A program made the translations under genes and the position numbers. A model generated the notes under the pieces. The model saw only the letters and a program-made list of their open reading frames with translations. It was not told the DNA's origin and made no database searches. From assembly GCF_000633255.1 (NCBI RefSeq), contig NZ_AYMJ01000008.1, positions 248,001 to 312,000 on the forward strand: a stretch of 64,000 nt of DNA, in the 5' to 3' direction. The DNA comes from Pseudomonas sp. H1h. Its GTDB lineage: Bacteria > Pseudomonadota > Gammaproteobacteria > Pseudomonadales > Pseudomonadaceae. Below, piece by piece: positions 17,255 to 26,316 of this stretch (positions are counted from its first letter, which is position 1; every line of letters starts with the position of its first letter).

Positions 17255-17521
17255 ATGATTTCCGTGCTTGAGCTCCGACATATCATTGAATGCGGCTTCC
17301 TGCCATTGTCCTGCTCATGCACAATGAATGTGGATGGTTCGCTCATGATCAAGGTTACTGAACCTGCGTCGGGTGAGGTCGAGTTGTTGGTCACGGGTGT
17401 TTCGGCGAGGCCACTCACGTCAAGTCGAGCGATCGCCAACCTCATTGGGGAACTGCGCAGCGAAATGGCTGCTAGTAAAACCAGCTTTCAATCGAGCGAG
17501 TCCAAAATTCGAGGCTTTTGA
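17255..17521 (+). CDS. DUF1652 domain protein
   Basis: An 88-residue protein typical of the Pseudomonas DUF1652 family: 'LELRHIIECGFLPLSCSC', 'GSLMIKVTEPASGEVELLVTG' (split here only for length), 'RAIANLIGELRSEM'. The ATG at 17255 was preferred to the adjacent GTG. Soluble, alpha/beta, function unknown. It is convergent with the receiver-domain gene. Confidence 0.85.
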   Translation: MISVLELRHIIECGFLPLSCSCTMNVDGSLMIKVTEPASGEVELLVTGVSARPLTSSRAIANLIGELRSEMAASKTSFQSSESKIRGF

Positions 17522-17566
17522 AAACCGGAAGCTAGCGCGGTTTATCTGGGTCGTTGATATCGCAGG

Positions 17567-17977
17567 TCACGCTTTCTTGATCGTATTGCCCGGCTGCAAC
17601 AATCTGGCAATAGCGTTAACCAATTCATCTAATGCCCATGGCTTATGCAGATAAATACAAGAAGCTGGCACAGCTTCAGGATCTATCAAGTATCCCGAGG
17701 TCAGGATGGACGCAACTGTAGGCCATCGATGTCTTACGATTTTGATAAATTCAAGCCCTTTGATCCGGCCAGGGACACCATGGTCTGCGATTATTAAGCG
17801 ACAGTTTTCGGCACCCTGAAGCAGATAGGTTAGCGCGTCATCCGCATTACCAAATGAAATCGCCGTTCCTCCAATTTCCGATACGATTTCCTCCATCAAG
17901 GCTCGCAAAGTCTGATCGTCTTCTATGACGATCACCGATCCATTGATGGGTAGAATCTTTTCCCATGTGACGGTCAA
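17567..17977 (-). CDS. Single-domain response regulator
   Basis: A 136-residue protein consisting of a receiver domain only. The acidic pair 'IEDD' (about residues 18-21), the phospho-acceptor Asp in 'LIIADHGVPG' (about 65), the Thr/Ser in 'ILTSGY' (about 93) and the Lys in 'LHKPW' (about 112) are all present, so it should be phosphorylatable. There is no output domain, so it acts through protein contacts or as a phosphate shuttle. The start is a TTG; an internal GTG is possible. No kinase gene is adjacent. Confidence 0.85.
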   Translation of the reverse strand: MTVTWEKILPINGSVIVIEDDQTLRALMEEIVSEIGGTAISFGNADDALTYLLQGAENCRLIIADHGVPGRIKGLEFIKIVRHRWPTVASILTSGYLIDPEAVPASCIYLHKPWALDELVNAIARLLQPGNTIKKA

Positions 17978-18233
17978 TTTAAGGATTTCCCAGCCGGGCG
18001 AAGAGGCCGGCGCGTGATCTGTCAGTACCTGATTGTATGCGCGTTTTATCGTCCTGTGGTTTTCAATGCATTCTGAAGGAATCTAGGTGACAGATTTGCG
18101 CTCAAAAAAGGATCCAAGGTGGTAGGAGCAAATGGATTGCCGCTCAGGGCGATTTCTAATCCGCTATAAATGAAAAAGGACAATAATTCATGGCTCGGTA
18201 CCGAGCCTTCTCGTCCTTTTCCTAGCGAAAGAT

Positions 18234-19457
18234 CTATGTAGCAAGCACCGTCGCATTACCGTCATTGACGGGCAAAACTACCTGGCTATCACCGGGTGTA
18301 AGGATGACTTTTCGACAGTCCTCTTCCTTCCTATCAAAAATTTTATATCCCTCGGCAGCCTGCTCCAGCGACAGGCGGTGACTGATGATGACTTCTGGAG
18401 AAAGACGACCTGTCTCGATGTGGTTGAGTAACTCAGGGAGGAACCGATGTACATGGGTTTGCCCCATTTTGAAGGTAAGCCCCTTGTCGAATGCGTCCCC
18501 AAACAGGAAGCCATGGATGAACCCAGAGTAGACACCCGGGACGCTCACAATGCCCCCGCGTCGAACGGCAGCAATGCATTGACGTAACGCTTTACCGCTG
18601 CTTCCCTCCAGCTTGAGAGTTGTGAGTAACGTTTCTGTAGTACTGCCTTTAGCTTCGAATCCAACGGCGTCGACCACGCCGTCAACGCCACGCATGCCTT
18701 TCGTCTGCCGAATTATCGTATCGGCGGGGTCGTCGTCTTCATCAAAGTTGATCGGAATGACGCCATAGGTTTTCTGCGCATAAGCCAAGCGATAAGGATG
18801 ATGATCGACCATAAAAATTTGGTCGGCACCTAGCATTCTTGCGCAGGCTGCGCTCAACAAGCCTACCGGGCCTGCGCCATAGATTGCGATGCTGGAACCC
18901 ATGCCAATGCCGGCGTTCGTTACAGCTTGATAGGCGGTTGGGAGAATGTCTGATAGGAACAGTACTTTCTCATCCGACAGCGTGCCAGGGACTTTGAAGG
19001 GCCCAGTATTGGCTTTGGGTACGCGCACGTATTCAGCCTGCCCGCCAGGTACACCACCGTACATATGGCTGAAGCCGAAGAGAGCAGCTCCTGGTGGTAT
19101 CGCTTTTTTATTGATGATCGCTCCGCGCCCTGTGTTTGTTGTCTCACAGGCAGCGAAAAGATCCATCGCACAGAAAAAGCAGTTACCGCAGGCGATGACA
19201 AAAGGAATGACCACTCGATCGCCCGCTTGCACGGCGGTTACCGCTGAACCTGTTTCTTCGACGATCCCCATGAATTCATGGCCGAAGATATCGCCATGCT
19301 CGACGGTCGGAATTTTTCCTCTATAGAGATGAAGATCAGAACCGCAAATCGCTGTTGCGGTGACGCGAAGGATGATGTCGTCGCTGGCCTCGATGACCGG
19401 ATCTGGAACGGTGTCGACTTTAACACTGTGCGCACCGTGATACGTGAGTGCTCTCAT
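18234..19457 (-). CDS. Zinc-dependent alcohol dehydrogenase (formaldehyde-dismutase-like group)
   Basis: A 407-residue MDR-family enzyme. The catalytic zinc site is seen as '[12 protein letters not shown]' and '[12 protein letters not shown]'. The structural zinc lobe is altered: '[19 protein letters not shown]' keeps the Cys pattern. The NAD site is '[20 protein letters not shown]' followed by '[10 protein letters not shown]', and the insert '[15 protein letters not shown]' is typical of the glutathione-independent formaldehyde dehydrogenase/dismutase group. Substrate unknown. It is a single-gene unit; such genes are common in stress islands of pseudomonads. Confidence 0.88.
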   Translation of the reverse strand: MRALTYHGAHSVKVDTVPDPVIEASDDIILRVTATAICGSDLHLYRGKIPTVEHGDIFGHEFMGIVEETGSAVTAVQAGDRVVIPFVIACGNCFFCAMDLFAACETTNTGRGAIINKKAIPPGAALFGFSHMYGGVPGGQAEYVRVPKANTGPFKVPGTLSDEKVLFLSDILPTAYQAVTNAGIGMGSSIAIYGAGPVGLLSAACARMLGADQIFMVDHHPYRLAYAQKTYGVIPINFDEDDDPADTIIRQTKGMRGVDGVVDAVGFEAKGSTTETLLTTLKLEGSSGKALRQCIAAVRRGGIVSVPGVYSGFIHGFLFGDAFDKGLTFKMGQTHVHRFLPELLNHIETGRLSPEVIISHRLSLEQAAEGYKIFDRKEEDCRKVILTPGDSQVVLPVNDGNATVLAT

Positions 19458-19641
19458 AACGTCCTTTCCTTACTTTAGAGGGAGTTAAGGGAAGAGGAGT
19501 TATCGGGAGCGTAAGTTCACAAGGAAGAAGGCTCAAATGACTAGCGGTCATCATGTGAGCATTACCGATATTTTAAACCTATTGGAATAAGGAGAGGTCG
19601 ACTGCTGGAGTCTGTAATTCTGGTAGCCGGAGCCTACGTTT

Positions 19642-20343
19642 ATGATCGGTGTTGTGATACCTGCCCACAATGAAGAAAGCCATATCACTGCCTGTCTATC
19701 TTCCGTCCTGTCTGCTGCTTCTCACCCTGCATTGGCGAATCGCTCGGTCGCAGTGGTGGTCGTTCTGGACGATTGCTCTGACAAGACTGGTCAGATCGTC
19801 CTGGCTCAGGGCGTCAGTAGGATCAATGTGTCTTTTAAAAATGTCGGCAGGGCGCGAGCTACTGGCGCAGATTACTTGCTGGCCGCCGGCGCGCAGTGGC
19901 TGGCTTTTACGGATGCAGACACGGTCGTTCCACAAGATTGGTTGGCTAGGCAAATCGCATTCGGAGCTGAGGCTGTTTGCGGGACAGTTGAGGTAGATAG
20001 CTGGCAAGAACATGGTGAAGCGGTTCGCTCAAAGTACATGGAGCATTACCAGTTCGTCGAAAACCATCGGCATATCCATGGCGCCAATCTTGGTCTGAGC
20101 GCCGAGGCCTATCGGAGGGCGGGCGGGTTTCAACACTTAGCTGCACACGAGGATGTCCATCTGGTCTCAGACCTTGAGAGGATTGGTGCTCACATTGTTT
20201 GGACGGCCACCAATCCAGTGGTCACCAGCGCACGCAGAAACTTCAGATGTCATGGTGGGTTTGGTGAGTACCTGGCCAACCTTGGAGTATCCCTCGGGCT
20301 ACCCGTGCTTGATACGCAAGTCAGTGCCGGCATCTCTCTTTGA
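19642..20343 (+). CDS. Family 2 glycosyltransferase
   Basis: A 233-residue cytoplasmic GT-A enzyme. 'VVIPAHNEESHITACLSSVL' is the nucleotide-sugar binding start, 'VLDDCSDKTGQI' follows, and the metal-binding triad is 'FTDADTVVP'. An acceptor-side motif is seen in 'HEDVHLVSDLERIG'. There is no membrane segment, so it transfers to a soluble acceptor or works at the membrane face with a partner. It lies 25 bases before a small membrane protein gene and may be co-transcribed with it. The sugar and acceptor are unknown. Confidence 0.85.
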   Translation: MIGVVIPAHNEESHITACLSSVLSAASHPALANRSVAVVVVLDDCSDKTGQIVLAQGVSRINVSFKNVGRARATGADYLLAAGAQWLAFTDADTVVPQDWLARQIAFGAEAVCGTVEVDSWQEHGEAVRSKYMEHYQFVENHRHIHGANLGLSAEAYRRAGGFQHLAAHEDVHLVSDLERIGAHIVWTATNPVVTSARRNFRCHGGFGEYLANLGVSLGLPVLDTQVSAGISL

Positions 20344-20368
20344 TGATCAGAGCAAGAAGGAGAGTCAG

Positions 20369-20614
20369 ATGGAGTACATCGATTATGTGCAATGGCCAGC
20401 CATGCTAGCGACAGTGATCTCTGCCTGGTTCATTGGTTCACAGAGAGCCTACCGGCGGATGGTAGCATTCTGGGGGTTCATCCTGAGTAATGCATTATGG
20501 GTTATTTGGGGACTTCACGCCGATGCCTACGCGTTGATCATCCTAGAATGCTTACTCTTGGGGATGAATGCCCGAGGCTTTAAAAAGAATTTCGAAGGGC
20601 ATCGTCAGTCCTGA
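20369..20614 (+). CDS. Small three-helix membrane protein (paralog A)
   Basis: An 81-residue protein with three hydrophobic stretches ('WPAMLATVISAWFIGS', 'VAFWGFILSNALWVIWGL', 'YALIILECLLLGMNARGF'). It is about 60 per cent identical to the product of the convergent gene at 20605-20862, and the two stop codons overlap. AAGGAGAGT precedes the ATG. The 'SNALWVxWG' motif in a three-helix unit recalls half-transporters of the SWEET/PQ-loop kind, but that is only a resemblance. Confidence 0.72.
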   Translation: MEYIDYVQWPAMLATVISAWFIGSQRAYRRMVAFWGFILSNALWVIWGLHADAYALIILECLLLGMNARGFKKNFEGHRQS

Positions 20615-20862
20615 GACTGCTCCTCAACCTTACCTCTCAGGTTTTTTCTGAGCCCCCTCAGGTTCATCAGAAAAAGACAGATCTGCAGGACGATCAATGC
20701 ATAGGCTCCCGCGTATATCCCCCATACCACCCAGAGTGCGTTGCTTAGACTGAAGCATACGAATCCACTCATTCGTCGTCCTGGCCGTTGTGATCCAATC
20801 AGCCATGCGGCGACCACCGTCACAACCATCGCGGGCCATTGAACCCAATCCAGATAATCCAA
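20605..20862 (-). CDS. Small three-helix membrane protein (paralog B)
   Basis: An 85-residue paralog of the preceding gene on the opposite strand ('DWVQWPAMVVTVVAAWLIGS', 'NALWVVWGIYAGAYALIVLQ', 'MNLRGLRKNLRG'). It starts at a TTG behind GGGAGGAGG. The last ten bases overlap the end of paralog A (20605-20614), and a small cagtc/gactg dyad covers the overlap. Inverted tail-to-tail paralogs suggest an inverted duplication followed by divergence; the two may form a hetero-oligomer. Confidence 0.72.
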   Translation of the reverse strand: MDYLDWVQWPAMVVTVVAAWLIGSQRPGRRMSGFVCFSLSNALWVVWGIYAGAYALIVLQICLFLMNLRGLRKNLRGKVEEQSQD

Positions 20863-20990
20863 AACCTCCTCCCTTTACGCTTGATCAGTTGATCAATACC
20901 GCTGTTTTTTTTAGCGGATAAGTCGCTGATTTGACCAGGTATATCCAGGGCCGTGCCATATACATCATGAAAAATGTGGGGAGGGGGGAG

Positions 20991-21548
20991 TTAAGCGCCA
21001 CTCACCTTCCAATGCTTTATGTCATCGGCAAACACCATTTGCTTCATTTCGTGTGCAATACCATAGGCGAGGGACTCATGCGCGGCGATGACTTTTTCTT
21101 CAGCTGATAAGCAATGAAAAATATCAAGTTTTGTCGCAGCGTCAGCCGTTTCGAGAGCATAGATTTGAACGTAGCGGGCAAGGTCATTATCGAGGCTCGA
21201 CAGGTATTCGCGCAGCCGTTGGTGGTCGACCGAGCTTTGACTGAAATACCAATTCATCGGATGAATGAGAAACCGGGAGTGAGGAGACGTAATTCGTCTC
21301 GCAGCAGCGAGAAACATGATGATGCCCATTGACTCAATATTGCCTGCATTTATGGCACACAGTGGAACTGGAAGTGATTTTAAGAATGTATAAAGTGTGA
21401 AGCCGAAATTGGTGCTTCCCCCCGACGTGGAGAGATTGAGCAGCAAAGAGGTGGCCCCTTCATCAATGGCCTCAAGACAACAATCTCTAAAGCGCTCAGA
21501 GGTATTTTGGTCAATCTGACAATGAAAGTGAACGATATGCTCGGTCAT
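20991..21548 (-). CDS. ClpP-like serine protease
   Basis: A 185-residue ClpP/crotonase-fold protein. The nucleophile Ser is in 'GNIESMGIIMFLAAARR' (about residue 73) and the His in 'SRFLIHPMNW' (about 95); 'LNLSTSGGSTNFGF' is the substrate-binding strand region. An Asp for the triad is plausible but not certain. It is a lone gene without a Clp ATPase. Divergent ClpP-like proteins of this sort are common in Pseudomonas accessory regions and may work without an unfoldase. GGGAGG lies five bases before the ATG. Confidence 0.85.
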   Translation of the reverse strand: MTEHIVHFHCQIDQNTSERFRDCCLEAIDEGATSLLLNLSTSGGSTNFGFTLYTFLKSLPVPLCAINAGNIESMGIIMFLAAARRITSPHSRFLIHPMNWYFSQSSVDHQRLREYLSSLDNDLARYVQIYALETADAATKLDIFHCLSAEEKVIAAHESLAYGIAHEMKQMVFADDIKHWKVSGA

Positions 21549-21802
21549 TTGGCCTCCCGCTGCCGTAAAGCGATTTAGAGTCCTTTAAAGCGTAGTAAAA
21601 AAATTAGGAGCTTTGTCAAACGGGTATCGTAAAAAACTGACTAGGAAACGTGTCGGAAATAGCCGAATGATAAGTAGGATCAATGAACTGAATGCTGATG
21701 TCCGCTCGTCGCTCAATGTGGAACTTCGTTCAAACTTTTAAATTCACTCAAGCTCCCAATTGAACGAGCCAATGCTCGTATACCAACTGTGAGGTGACAG
21801 AA

Positions 21803-22039
21803 ATGGCTAACTCAGGAAAGGACAAGCCCGGTAATTTTGCCAATGATCGGGAAAAAGCCTCAGAAGCAGGCAAAAAAGGAGGTCAAGCTTCCGGCGGTCA
21901 ACATCCCCATACTGCCGACAAGTCCACCAGTGGTGGCCAAGGCAGCGGACGTAGCGGCAATTTTGCTGATGACCGTGAAAAGGCGTCTGAAGCAGGCAAA
22001 AAAGGTGGGGAGCATAGTGGTGGAGGACGGAAGTCTTAA
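21803..22039 (+). CDS. KGG-repeat stress protein
   Basis: A 78-residue hydrophilic protein with two copies of 'GNFAxDREKASEAGKKGGxxS' (about residues 10-32 and 51-73), joined by a Gly/Ser-rich linker. This is the KGG repeat of GsiB/ConB10-type general stress proteins, intrinsically disordered and linked to desiccation and osmotic tolerance. The ATG at 21803 has GAGGTGA upstream; a GTG three codons earlier overlaps that site and is less likely. A strong terminator follows. Confidence 0.9.
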   Translation: MANSGKDKPGNFANDREKASEAGKKGGQASGGQHPHTADKSTSGGQGSGRSGNFADDREKASEAGKKGGEHSGGGRKS

Positions 22040-22056
22040 TGAGGTGTGATTCCATT

Positions 22057-22088
22057 CAAGCTCCGGCTAATAACCGGGGCTTGTTTTT
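22057..22088 (+). terminator. Rho-independent terminator of KGG gene
   Basis: CAAGCTCCGG pairs with CCGGGGCTTG around ctaataa (one mismatch), followed by TTTTT. Confidence 0.85.
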
Positions 22089-22151
22089 CAACAGGTGCTG
22101 GTTAACGCATGAGAACGACGCACTAAAGCGATTATATTTAATTGTATTGTG

Positions 22152-22409
22152 TTAAGTATCTATTTGAAACTCTATATCGCCATTATCTATTCTTCGAGTA
22201 TGAACAATCACGCCGGACAGCTTTCCTAATGGGGTATCTATAGTCAAGTGGCACGCTTTGTGTAGGTCGCTTGGATACGGAGCAAAAATCTGTATTTGGA
22301 AAGCGCCTGGGGTGATTGGAGTGATTACAACACCACATTCAATGCTTTTCGATATGGGGCCTAAAAAAGTGTCCCTTAGATAGCTGATGTTGGTCATGTT
22401 TATATTCAT
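22152..22409 (-). CDS. Hypothetical protein, 85 aa
   Basis: A soluble, probably beta-rich protein of 85 residues ('GVVITPITPGAFQIQIFAPY', 'TIDTPLGKLSGVIVHTRRID'). No family is recognised. Two in-frame ATGs four codons apart could serve as start; the first has GAGCG five bases upstream. Codon use is typical enough to support coding, but no motif gives a function. Confidence 0.55.
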   Translation of the reverse strand: MNINMTNISYLRDTFLGPISKSIECGVVITPITPGAFQIQIFAPYPSDLHKACHLTIDTPLGKLSGVIVHTRRIDNGDIEFQIDT

Positions 22410-22486
22410 GTAATCGCTCGGCTAGGCTTTTTTTATTGTCGCTCATTTTTGCGTGCGGAATAAGCGTTCAAATTCCTTTGTGGTTT

Positions 22487-22591
22487 TTATAGCAAATGAT
22501 GACCTAGCAAGCTAAGGATTGAGAACGCTGCCCCCGTCACGATAATTGTTAGAATGAATGCCAATGTAAGCACGAACGGTTTGTTAAGCAT
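22487..22591 (-). CDS. Candidate 34-aa hydrophobic peptide
   Basis: An ATG at 22591 opens a 34-residue frame ('MLNKPFVLTLAFILTIIVTG' then 'AAFSILSLLGHHLL'): a Lys near the start, one long membrane helix and a His-His end. The shape is that of a small single-span membrane protein, and it fills an otherwise empty interval. The ribosome site is weak (GAGCAAGC), so expression is uncertain. Confidence 0.35.
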   Translation of the reverse strand: MLNKPFVLTLAFILTIIVTGAAFSILSLLGHHLL

Positions 22592-22723
22592 GCTTGCTTG
22601 CTCAGGCAGGAATTATTGTGATGAAGTATAGTTGCGTTTTTTCAAAGGTGCCATTCAAAAGCGACTGAGGGATGCATACAATGTTTGGGGCTGTCAGTAG
22701 ATATAGGTATTGCTGATACGCTT

Positions 22724-24529
22724 TCATCCTAAGCGTGTTAGCAGTGCGCGCTGATCATCACGTAAAACCCGTGAATCAAGCCAGGCGACAAGGCACTCAG
22801 CGGACATTGGTTTTGCGAACAAATAGCCTTGGCCTTCCGTACAGCCCCATTCCTTGACTAACCTCAGAACCTCTTCTGTCTCAATACCTTCAGCTACGAT
22901 GCGATAATCTAATCGATCGGCGAGCTCAATTAGAGTTTTTACGAGACGTTGGTTTTTTTCATCTTCATTCAACCGTGCGGTCAAAGACTGATCTAGTTTA
23001 ACTGTCGTAGCTGGTATTTGACGTAGATATGTCCAATTGCTGTAGCCTGTACCGAAGTCATCTATGGAAATTTCCATACCTAGATTCCGTAAACGCTGCA
23101 ACTGGATAGATACTTCGGCTGCATTGGTTATCAGTTCGCTTTCCGTGAATTCTATTTCTATCTTATTGGCTTCCAAACCGAAAGAGTCCAGCAAGCTTTC
23201 TGTACAATCCACAAAGGCGGAGCTTTCGAGATCACTAACCGTTATGTTCATGGCTATCCGGAAGGTTCTACCCTCCAATTGCCACGCTTTTGCCTGACGT
23301 ATGACTTCGTGTAGTATCCACTCTGAAAGTGGCTGCATAAGCGCAGTTTTTTGTACGAGCGGGATGAATTCGGCAGGATTCACCAGTCCGAGAACGGGGT
23401 GCGTCCATCTCAATAATGCTTCTACACACGTACATTGCCCTGTTTTTAGATCAATTTGTGGCTGATACATGAGCCACAATTGACCACTGCACTTCAATGC
23501 ATTGGATAAATAGCTCAGAAGCATAAACGCTCTTTGGTGAGCTTCGTCGAATTTACTTTCGTACCCCGCCCAGCCCGTTTTACGATCCCGAGCGTTATCA
23601 GCGGTGCTAACCACCAGCCTTAACCAGTCTTGCGTAAGTTGATTCTTGCTTTCTAACGCTAGTACACCCACTCCCACCTGCATGAGTATAGGGATGCCGT
23701 CGCACTCAATTGGCTCCTTGAAGTCCTCAACTATTGGATTGCACAACTGAGGGAGCGGATGTAAGCCAGGGGATATAAAACCAAAGCGCGTGGGGCTTAC
23801 TTTGTATAAATGACAGCGCTCAGGCAAGAATTTCAACAATCGATCCTTAATGGCAAGCACCAGATCCTGAGCAAAACTGTATCCTAGTGCCTTGACCATG
23901 TCATTGAGGAATTTTGGTGTTAGTACGTCAATTGCTACAAGTTGTGAGGTTTCGCCGTTGCGCAGTACTTCTCTAATATCTTCTTCTAGTCGAAGCCTGT
24001 TGAATAATCTTGTCGGCTGATCGACAAAGTTGCGTACACGGACGCCCATTATTCGCAGCATTACAAGCTCTGCGAAATAAACAAGCATGGACTTTTCACG
24101 TTTATTCAGCGCAGACCTGGGCTTTGTATCTATGATGCACAAGCTTCCAAGACTGAGGCCATCCTCAGTCATCAATGGGGCGCCTGCGTAATACCTGATA
24201 AAGGGAGGGCCTGTCACAAGGGGATTGTCCTTGAAGCGATCATCAAGGCGAGCGTCGAGCACCTCCAAAGGCTCCTTTGTGAGGACGGAATACGCGTAAA
24301 ATGAAGTTTCTCGCGGCGTCTCATTGACGTCGATACCAACACGTGCGCGAAACCACTGGCGGTGTCGTTCAACAATGGTTATCAAAGATATCGGTGCATC
24401 GAAGAACTCTGCAGTCATCGATACGACCTTATCGAAGACCTCGTCTGAGTTGCTTTCAAAGGGGCATAAATCAGCGACTTTTGCCAAGCGTATGGCTTCT
24501 TCTGCTGGTAACGGGGCGCCTTTATCCAT
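22724..24529 (-). CDS. GAF - degenerate GGDEF - EAL c-di-GMP phosphodiesterase
   Basis: A 601-residue cytoplasmic protein. A GAF domain fills about residues 20-155. A GGDEF-fold region (about 165-315) has 'TRFGFIS' where the GGDEF loop should be, so it cannot be a cyclase. The EAL domain (about 340-590) keeps the catalytic set: EALLRW, 'MNITVSDL', 'EFTESELI', 'IDDFGTGYSN', 'KLDQSL', 'EGIET' and 'QGYLFAKPM'. It should therefore hydrolyse c-di-GMP, with GAF sensing a small ligand. The ATG at 24529 is preferred to a GTG seven codons earlier because GAGGGA lies just upstream. It is monocistronic. Confidence 0.9.
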   Translation of the reverse strand: MDKGAPLPAEEAIRLAKVADLCPFESNSDEVFDKVVSMTAEFFDAPISLITIVERHRQWFRARVGIDVNETPRETSFYAYSVLTKEPLEVLDARLDDRFKDNPLVTGPPFIRYYAGAPLMTEDGLSLGSLCIIDTKPRSALNKREKSMLVYFAELVMLRIMGVRVRNFVDQPTRLFNRLRLEEDIREVLRNGETSQLVAIDVLTPKFLNDMVKALGYSFAQDLVLAIKDRLLKFLPERCHLYKVSPTRFGFISPGLHPLPQLCNPIVEDFKEPIECDGIPILMQVGVGVLALESKNQLTQDWLRLVVSTADNARDRKTGWAGYESKFDEAHQRAFMLLSYLSNALKCSGQLWLMYQPQIDLKTGQCTCVEALLRWTHPVLGLVNPAEFIPLVQKTALMQPLSEWILHEVIRQAKAWQLEGRTFRIAMNITVSDLESSAFVDCTESLLDSFGLEANKIEIEFTESELITNAAEVSIQLQRLRNLGMEISIDDFGTGYSNWTYLRQIPATTVKLDQSLTARLNEDEKNQRLVKTLIELADRLDYRIVAEGIETEEVLRLVKEWGCTEGQGYLFAKPMSAECLVAWLDSRVLRDDQRALLTRLG

Positions 24530-24888
24530 AATTCCCTCGATTTGGCACAATCGTCACACTGTACCGAGTTTCCGTCCCTATCGCTGAATCGCGCTTTCTA
24601 TGATTCTGATAGAAAATGCCTCGTGTAGTTCGAATGATCGCTCAAGGGGGAGTGAAGGTGCAGGTGCTTCCGAAAATGGCTAAACCCCTCAGCAAACCGA
24701 CCATTGGTATGCAAAAAAAACGAACGTCGAAAACACTTCCTCTCTCCAACCATCATCCCTCATTAAAGCAAAAGTCAATGGGCGTGTGCGTGGACACGAA
24801 CTCGTTTGCATGTAGAGGTTGCTCAGTACGAGACATTGCCATTAGATCTAAATGTAAATTCCAATAAGAAATAACGGGGGTTGTTTAT
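24530..24888. other. Intergenic, no clear gene
   Basis: About 360 bases between the EAL gene and a small plus-strand gene. Open frames here are basic and low in recognisable features. Promoters in both directions are expected. Confidence 0.3.
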
Positions 24889-25089
24889 ATGCGTGCTGAT
24901 CATAAGCGAGAAATGTTAATAGCGTGGCGGAAGCTATTCATGAGCCCGCAAATCGATCTCAGTCCCGAGGAACATTACGAAAAGCTATTAAAAATGGCTG
25001 ACAGACTTGAGCATAACGGAGTTATTTCAGCTACAGAATGGCGACAACTCATCCGTGAAGCAGGTAAAGTCATTGCTGAATCAAGATAA
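24889..25089 (+). CDS. Small helical hypothetical protein, 66 aa
   Basis: A 66-residue soluble helical protein ('KREMLIAWRKLFMSPQIDLS', 'YEKLLKMADRLEHNGVISAT'). It looks like a genuine small gene by composition, though the ribosome site is weak (ACGGGGG). It resembles unannotated small proteins of pseudomonads. Function unknown. Confidence 0.55.
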   Translation: MRADHKREMLIAWRKLFMSPQIDLSPEEHYEKLLKMADRLEHNGVISATEWRQLIREAGKVIAESR

Positions 25090-25347
25090 AGCTTTAATAG
25101 CTCAAAGCTTTATTCAGCAATAAAAAAATCTGAGGCGGAGCGCGTTGCCTTGGATCATTTTTGCGAAAAATGCATGTCTTTTCATATTGCTCGGCAAAAG
25201 CGATAATACCTGCTTACTTTTTTGTCAGCATTAAGACCAAAACAACAGTATCTGAACGCCGTTCGTCGCCTCGTTGAAGCGTTCTTATTCTCACCCAGTC
25301 AAAAAAATATCAGCTCATGCGGACTGTGAGATTTTGCGGGTCTTAAA

Positions 25348-25548
25348 ATGAACGATATTGATGATTTTAGAATTCACTCCCATGAGTTGCTTTTGGAATT
25401 AGACGCAGCTACATGTCGAATGATGATGTTAGTTTCTGCTGGCACGACTTCGGGGCCACAATGGGCAGAGGCCGTCAGGGAACAACATGAATGCTTCGAA
25501 AGATGGATCATTTTTGTGAACCAAGATAGTCACCAGATTTCTCCTTAG
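25348..25548 (+). CDS. Small hypothetical protein, 66 aa
   Basis: A 66-residue protein, acidic at the start ('MNDIDDFRIHSHELLLELDA') and ending 'ECFERWIIFVNQDSHQISP'. Probably helical and soluble. The ribosome site (GCGGGTC) is weak. Nothing identifies a function; it could be a small regulatory protein. Confidence 0.5.
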   Translation: MNDIDDFRIHSHELLLELDAATCRMMMLVSAGTTSGPQWAEAVREQHECFERWIIFVNQDSHQISP

Positions 25549-25559
25549 ATATTTTCAGG

Positions 25560-25694
25560 CTAGGGAAAATTGCGACGGTACCATTCTGCTTTGGCGTTCT
25601 CAGCTTCTACTTTGAGACGCGCCAGTTCTTCTTCTGTAATTAATCCGATCTTCCGAAGGGCCTGGCAATAACCGAACGCAGCCGGAGTTGGATG
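25560..25694 (-). pseudogene. Fragment of small helical protein, no start codon
   Basis: An open stretch of 44 codons between two in-frame TAGs reads 'HPTPAAFGYCQALRKIGLIT' followed by a Glu/Lys-rich helix and 'EWYRRNFP'. The composition is clearly protein-like and the 'ITEEELARLK' helix is well formed, but no ATG, GTG or TTG precedes it. It is either a decayed small gene or the readthrough tail of an adjacent gene: the SlyB-like gene ends 20 bases upstream on the same strand. Confidence 0.45.
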
Positions 25695-25714
25695 CTAGGA
25701 GCAAGAGCTGCCCG

Positions 25715-26185
25715 TCAGTGAGTCACCCGACTTGTGCCATTCACAGTCAAAATTTTCACCCGCTCTCCTGTTCGAAATACTTCATTCTCTTGTACCTGTT
25801 GAACGTAAGCTCGCATGCTACCGTCATCCTCTCGGACGGTAATCTCTACCCCTTGGGTGCGCATCAACCCTTCCTCAGTCGCAGAGCCTATCAATCCGCC
25901 AGCCACCGCACCTATGACCGCTGCGACGATACTGCCGCGCCCGCCGCCAATCGCGCTACCTCCAACACCACCGACAACGGCTCCTGCACCTGCCCCAATG
26001 GGTGTTTTGGTTCCTTCAATTTTGACCGGTCTTAAGGAGTAGATCGTGCCCATTCGGACTGTTTGTGCTGCACGCGTATCCTCCCTGGAATAAGAGTCGC
26101 CACCCAGGTCTTGAGCACAGCCTCCCACGACTAACACGCTGGTTAAAACAATCGCTACGGCGGGAAAAACGGACGTCGATTTCAT
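25715..26185 (-). CDS. SlyB-like glycine-zipper outer-membrane lipoprotein
   Basis: A 156-residue lipoprotein. The signal peptide ends in a lipobox 'VLVVGGC' (Cys about residue 23). A glycine-zipper 2TM domain follows ('GAGAGAVVGGVGGSAIGGG', about residues 65-100), then a small beta domain ('GVEITVREDDGSMRAYVQQV') ending 'RVTH'. SlyB/PcpL-type proteins stabilise the outer membrane and answer to envelope or PhoPQ-type stress. AGGAGTGG lies about ten bases before the ATG. Confidence 0.88.
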   Translation of the reverse strand: MKSTSVFPAVAIVLTSVLVVGGCAQDLGGDSYSREDTRAAQTVRMGTIYSLRPVKIEGTKTPIGAGAGAVVGGVGGSAIGGGRGSIVAAVIGAVAGGLIGSATEEGLMRTQGVEITVREDDGSMRAYVQQVQENEVFRTGERVKILTVNGTSRVTH

Positions 26186-26316
26186 TTGGAGCCACTCCTA
26201 TTTGATAGATTGGACACCGCCTCCTGCGGGTTGTCACTCTATCCATTAGGTTGATTAGCACCTTAAATGATGGACGTCATACTGCGCTGGCATTACAGCT
26301 TCGCTTTCTAGAGTTT

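Noticed and set aside
24616-24867. 83-codon plus-strand frame with several Cys
   Set aside because: Basic random-like sequence without a ribosome site or conserved motif.
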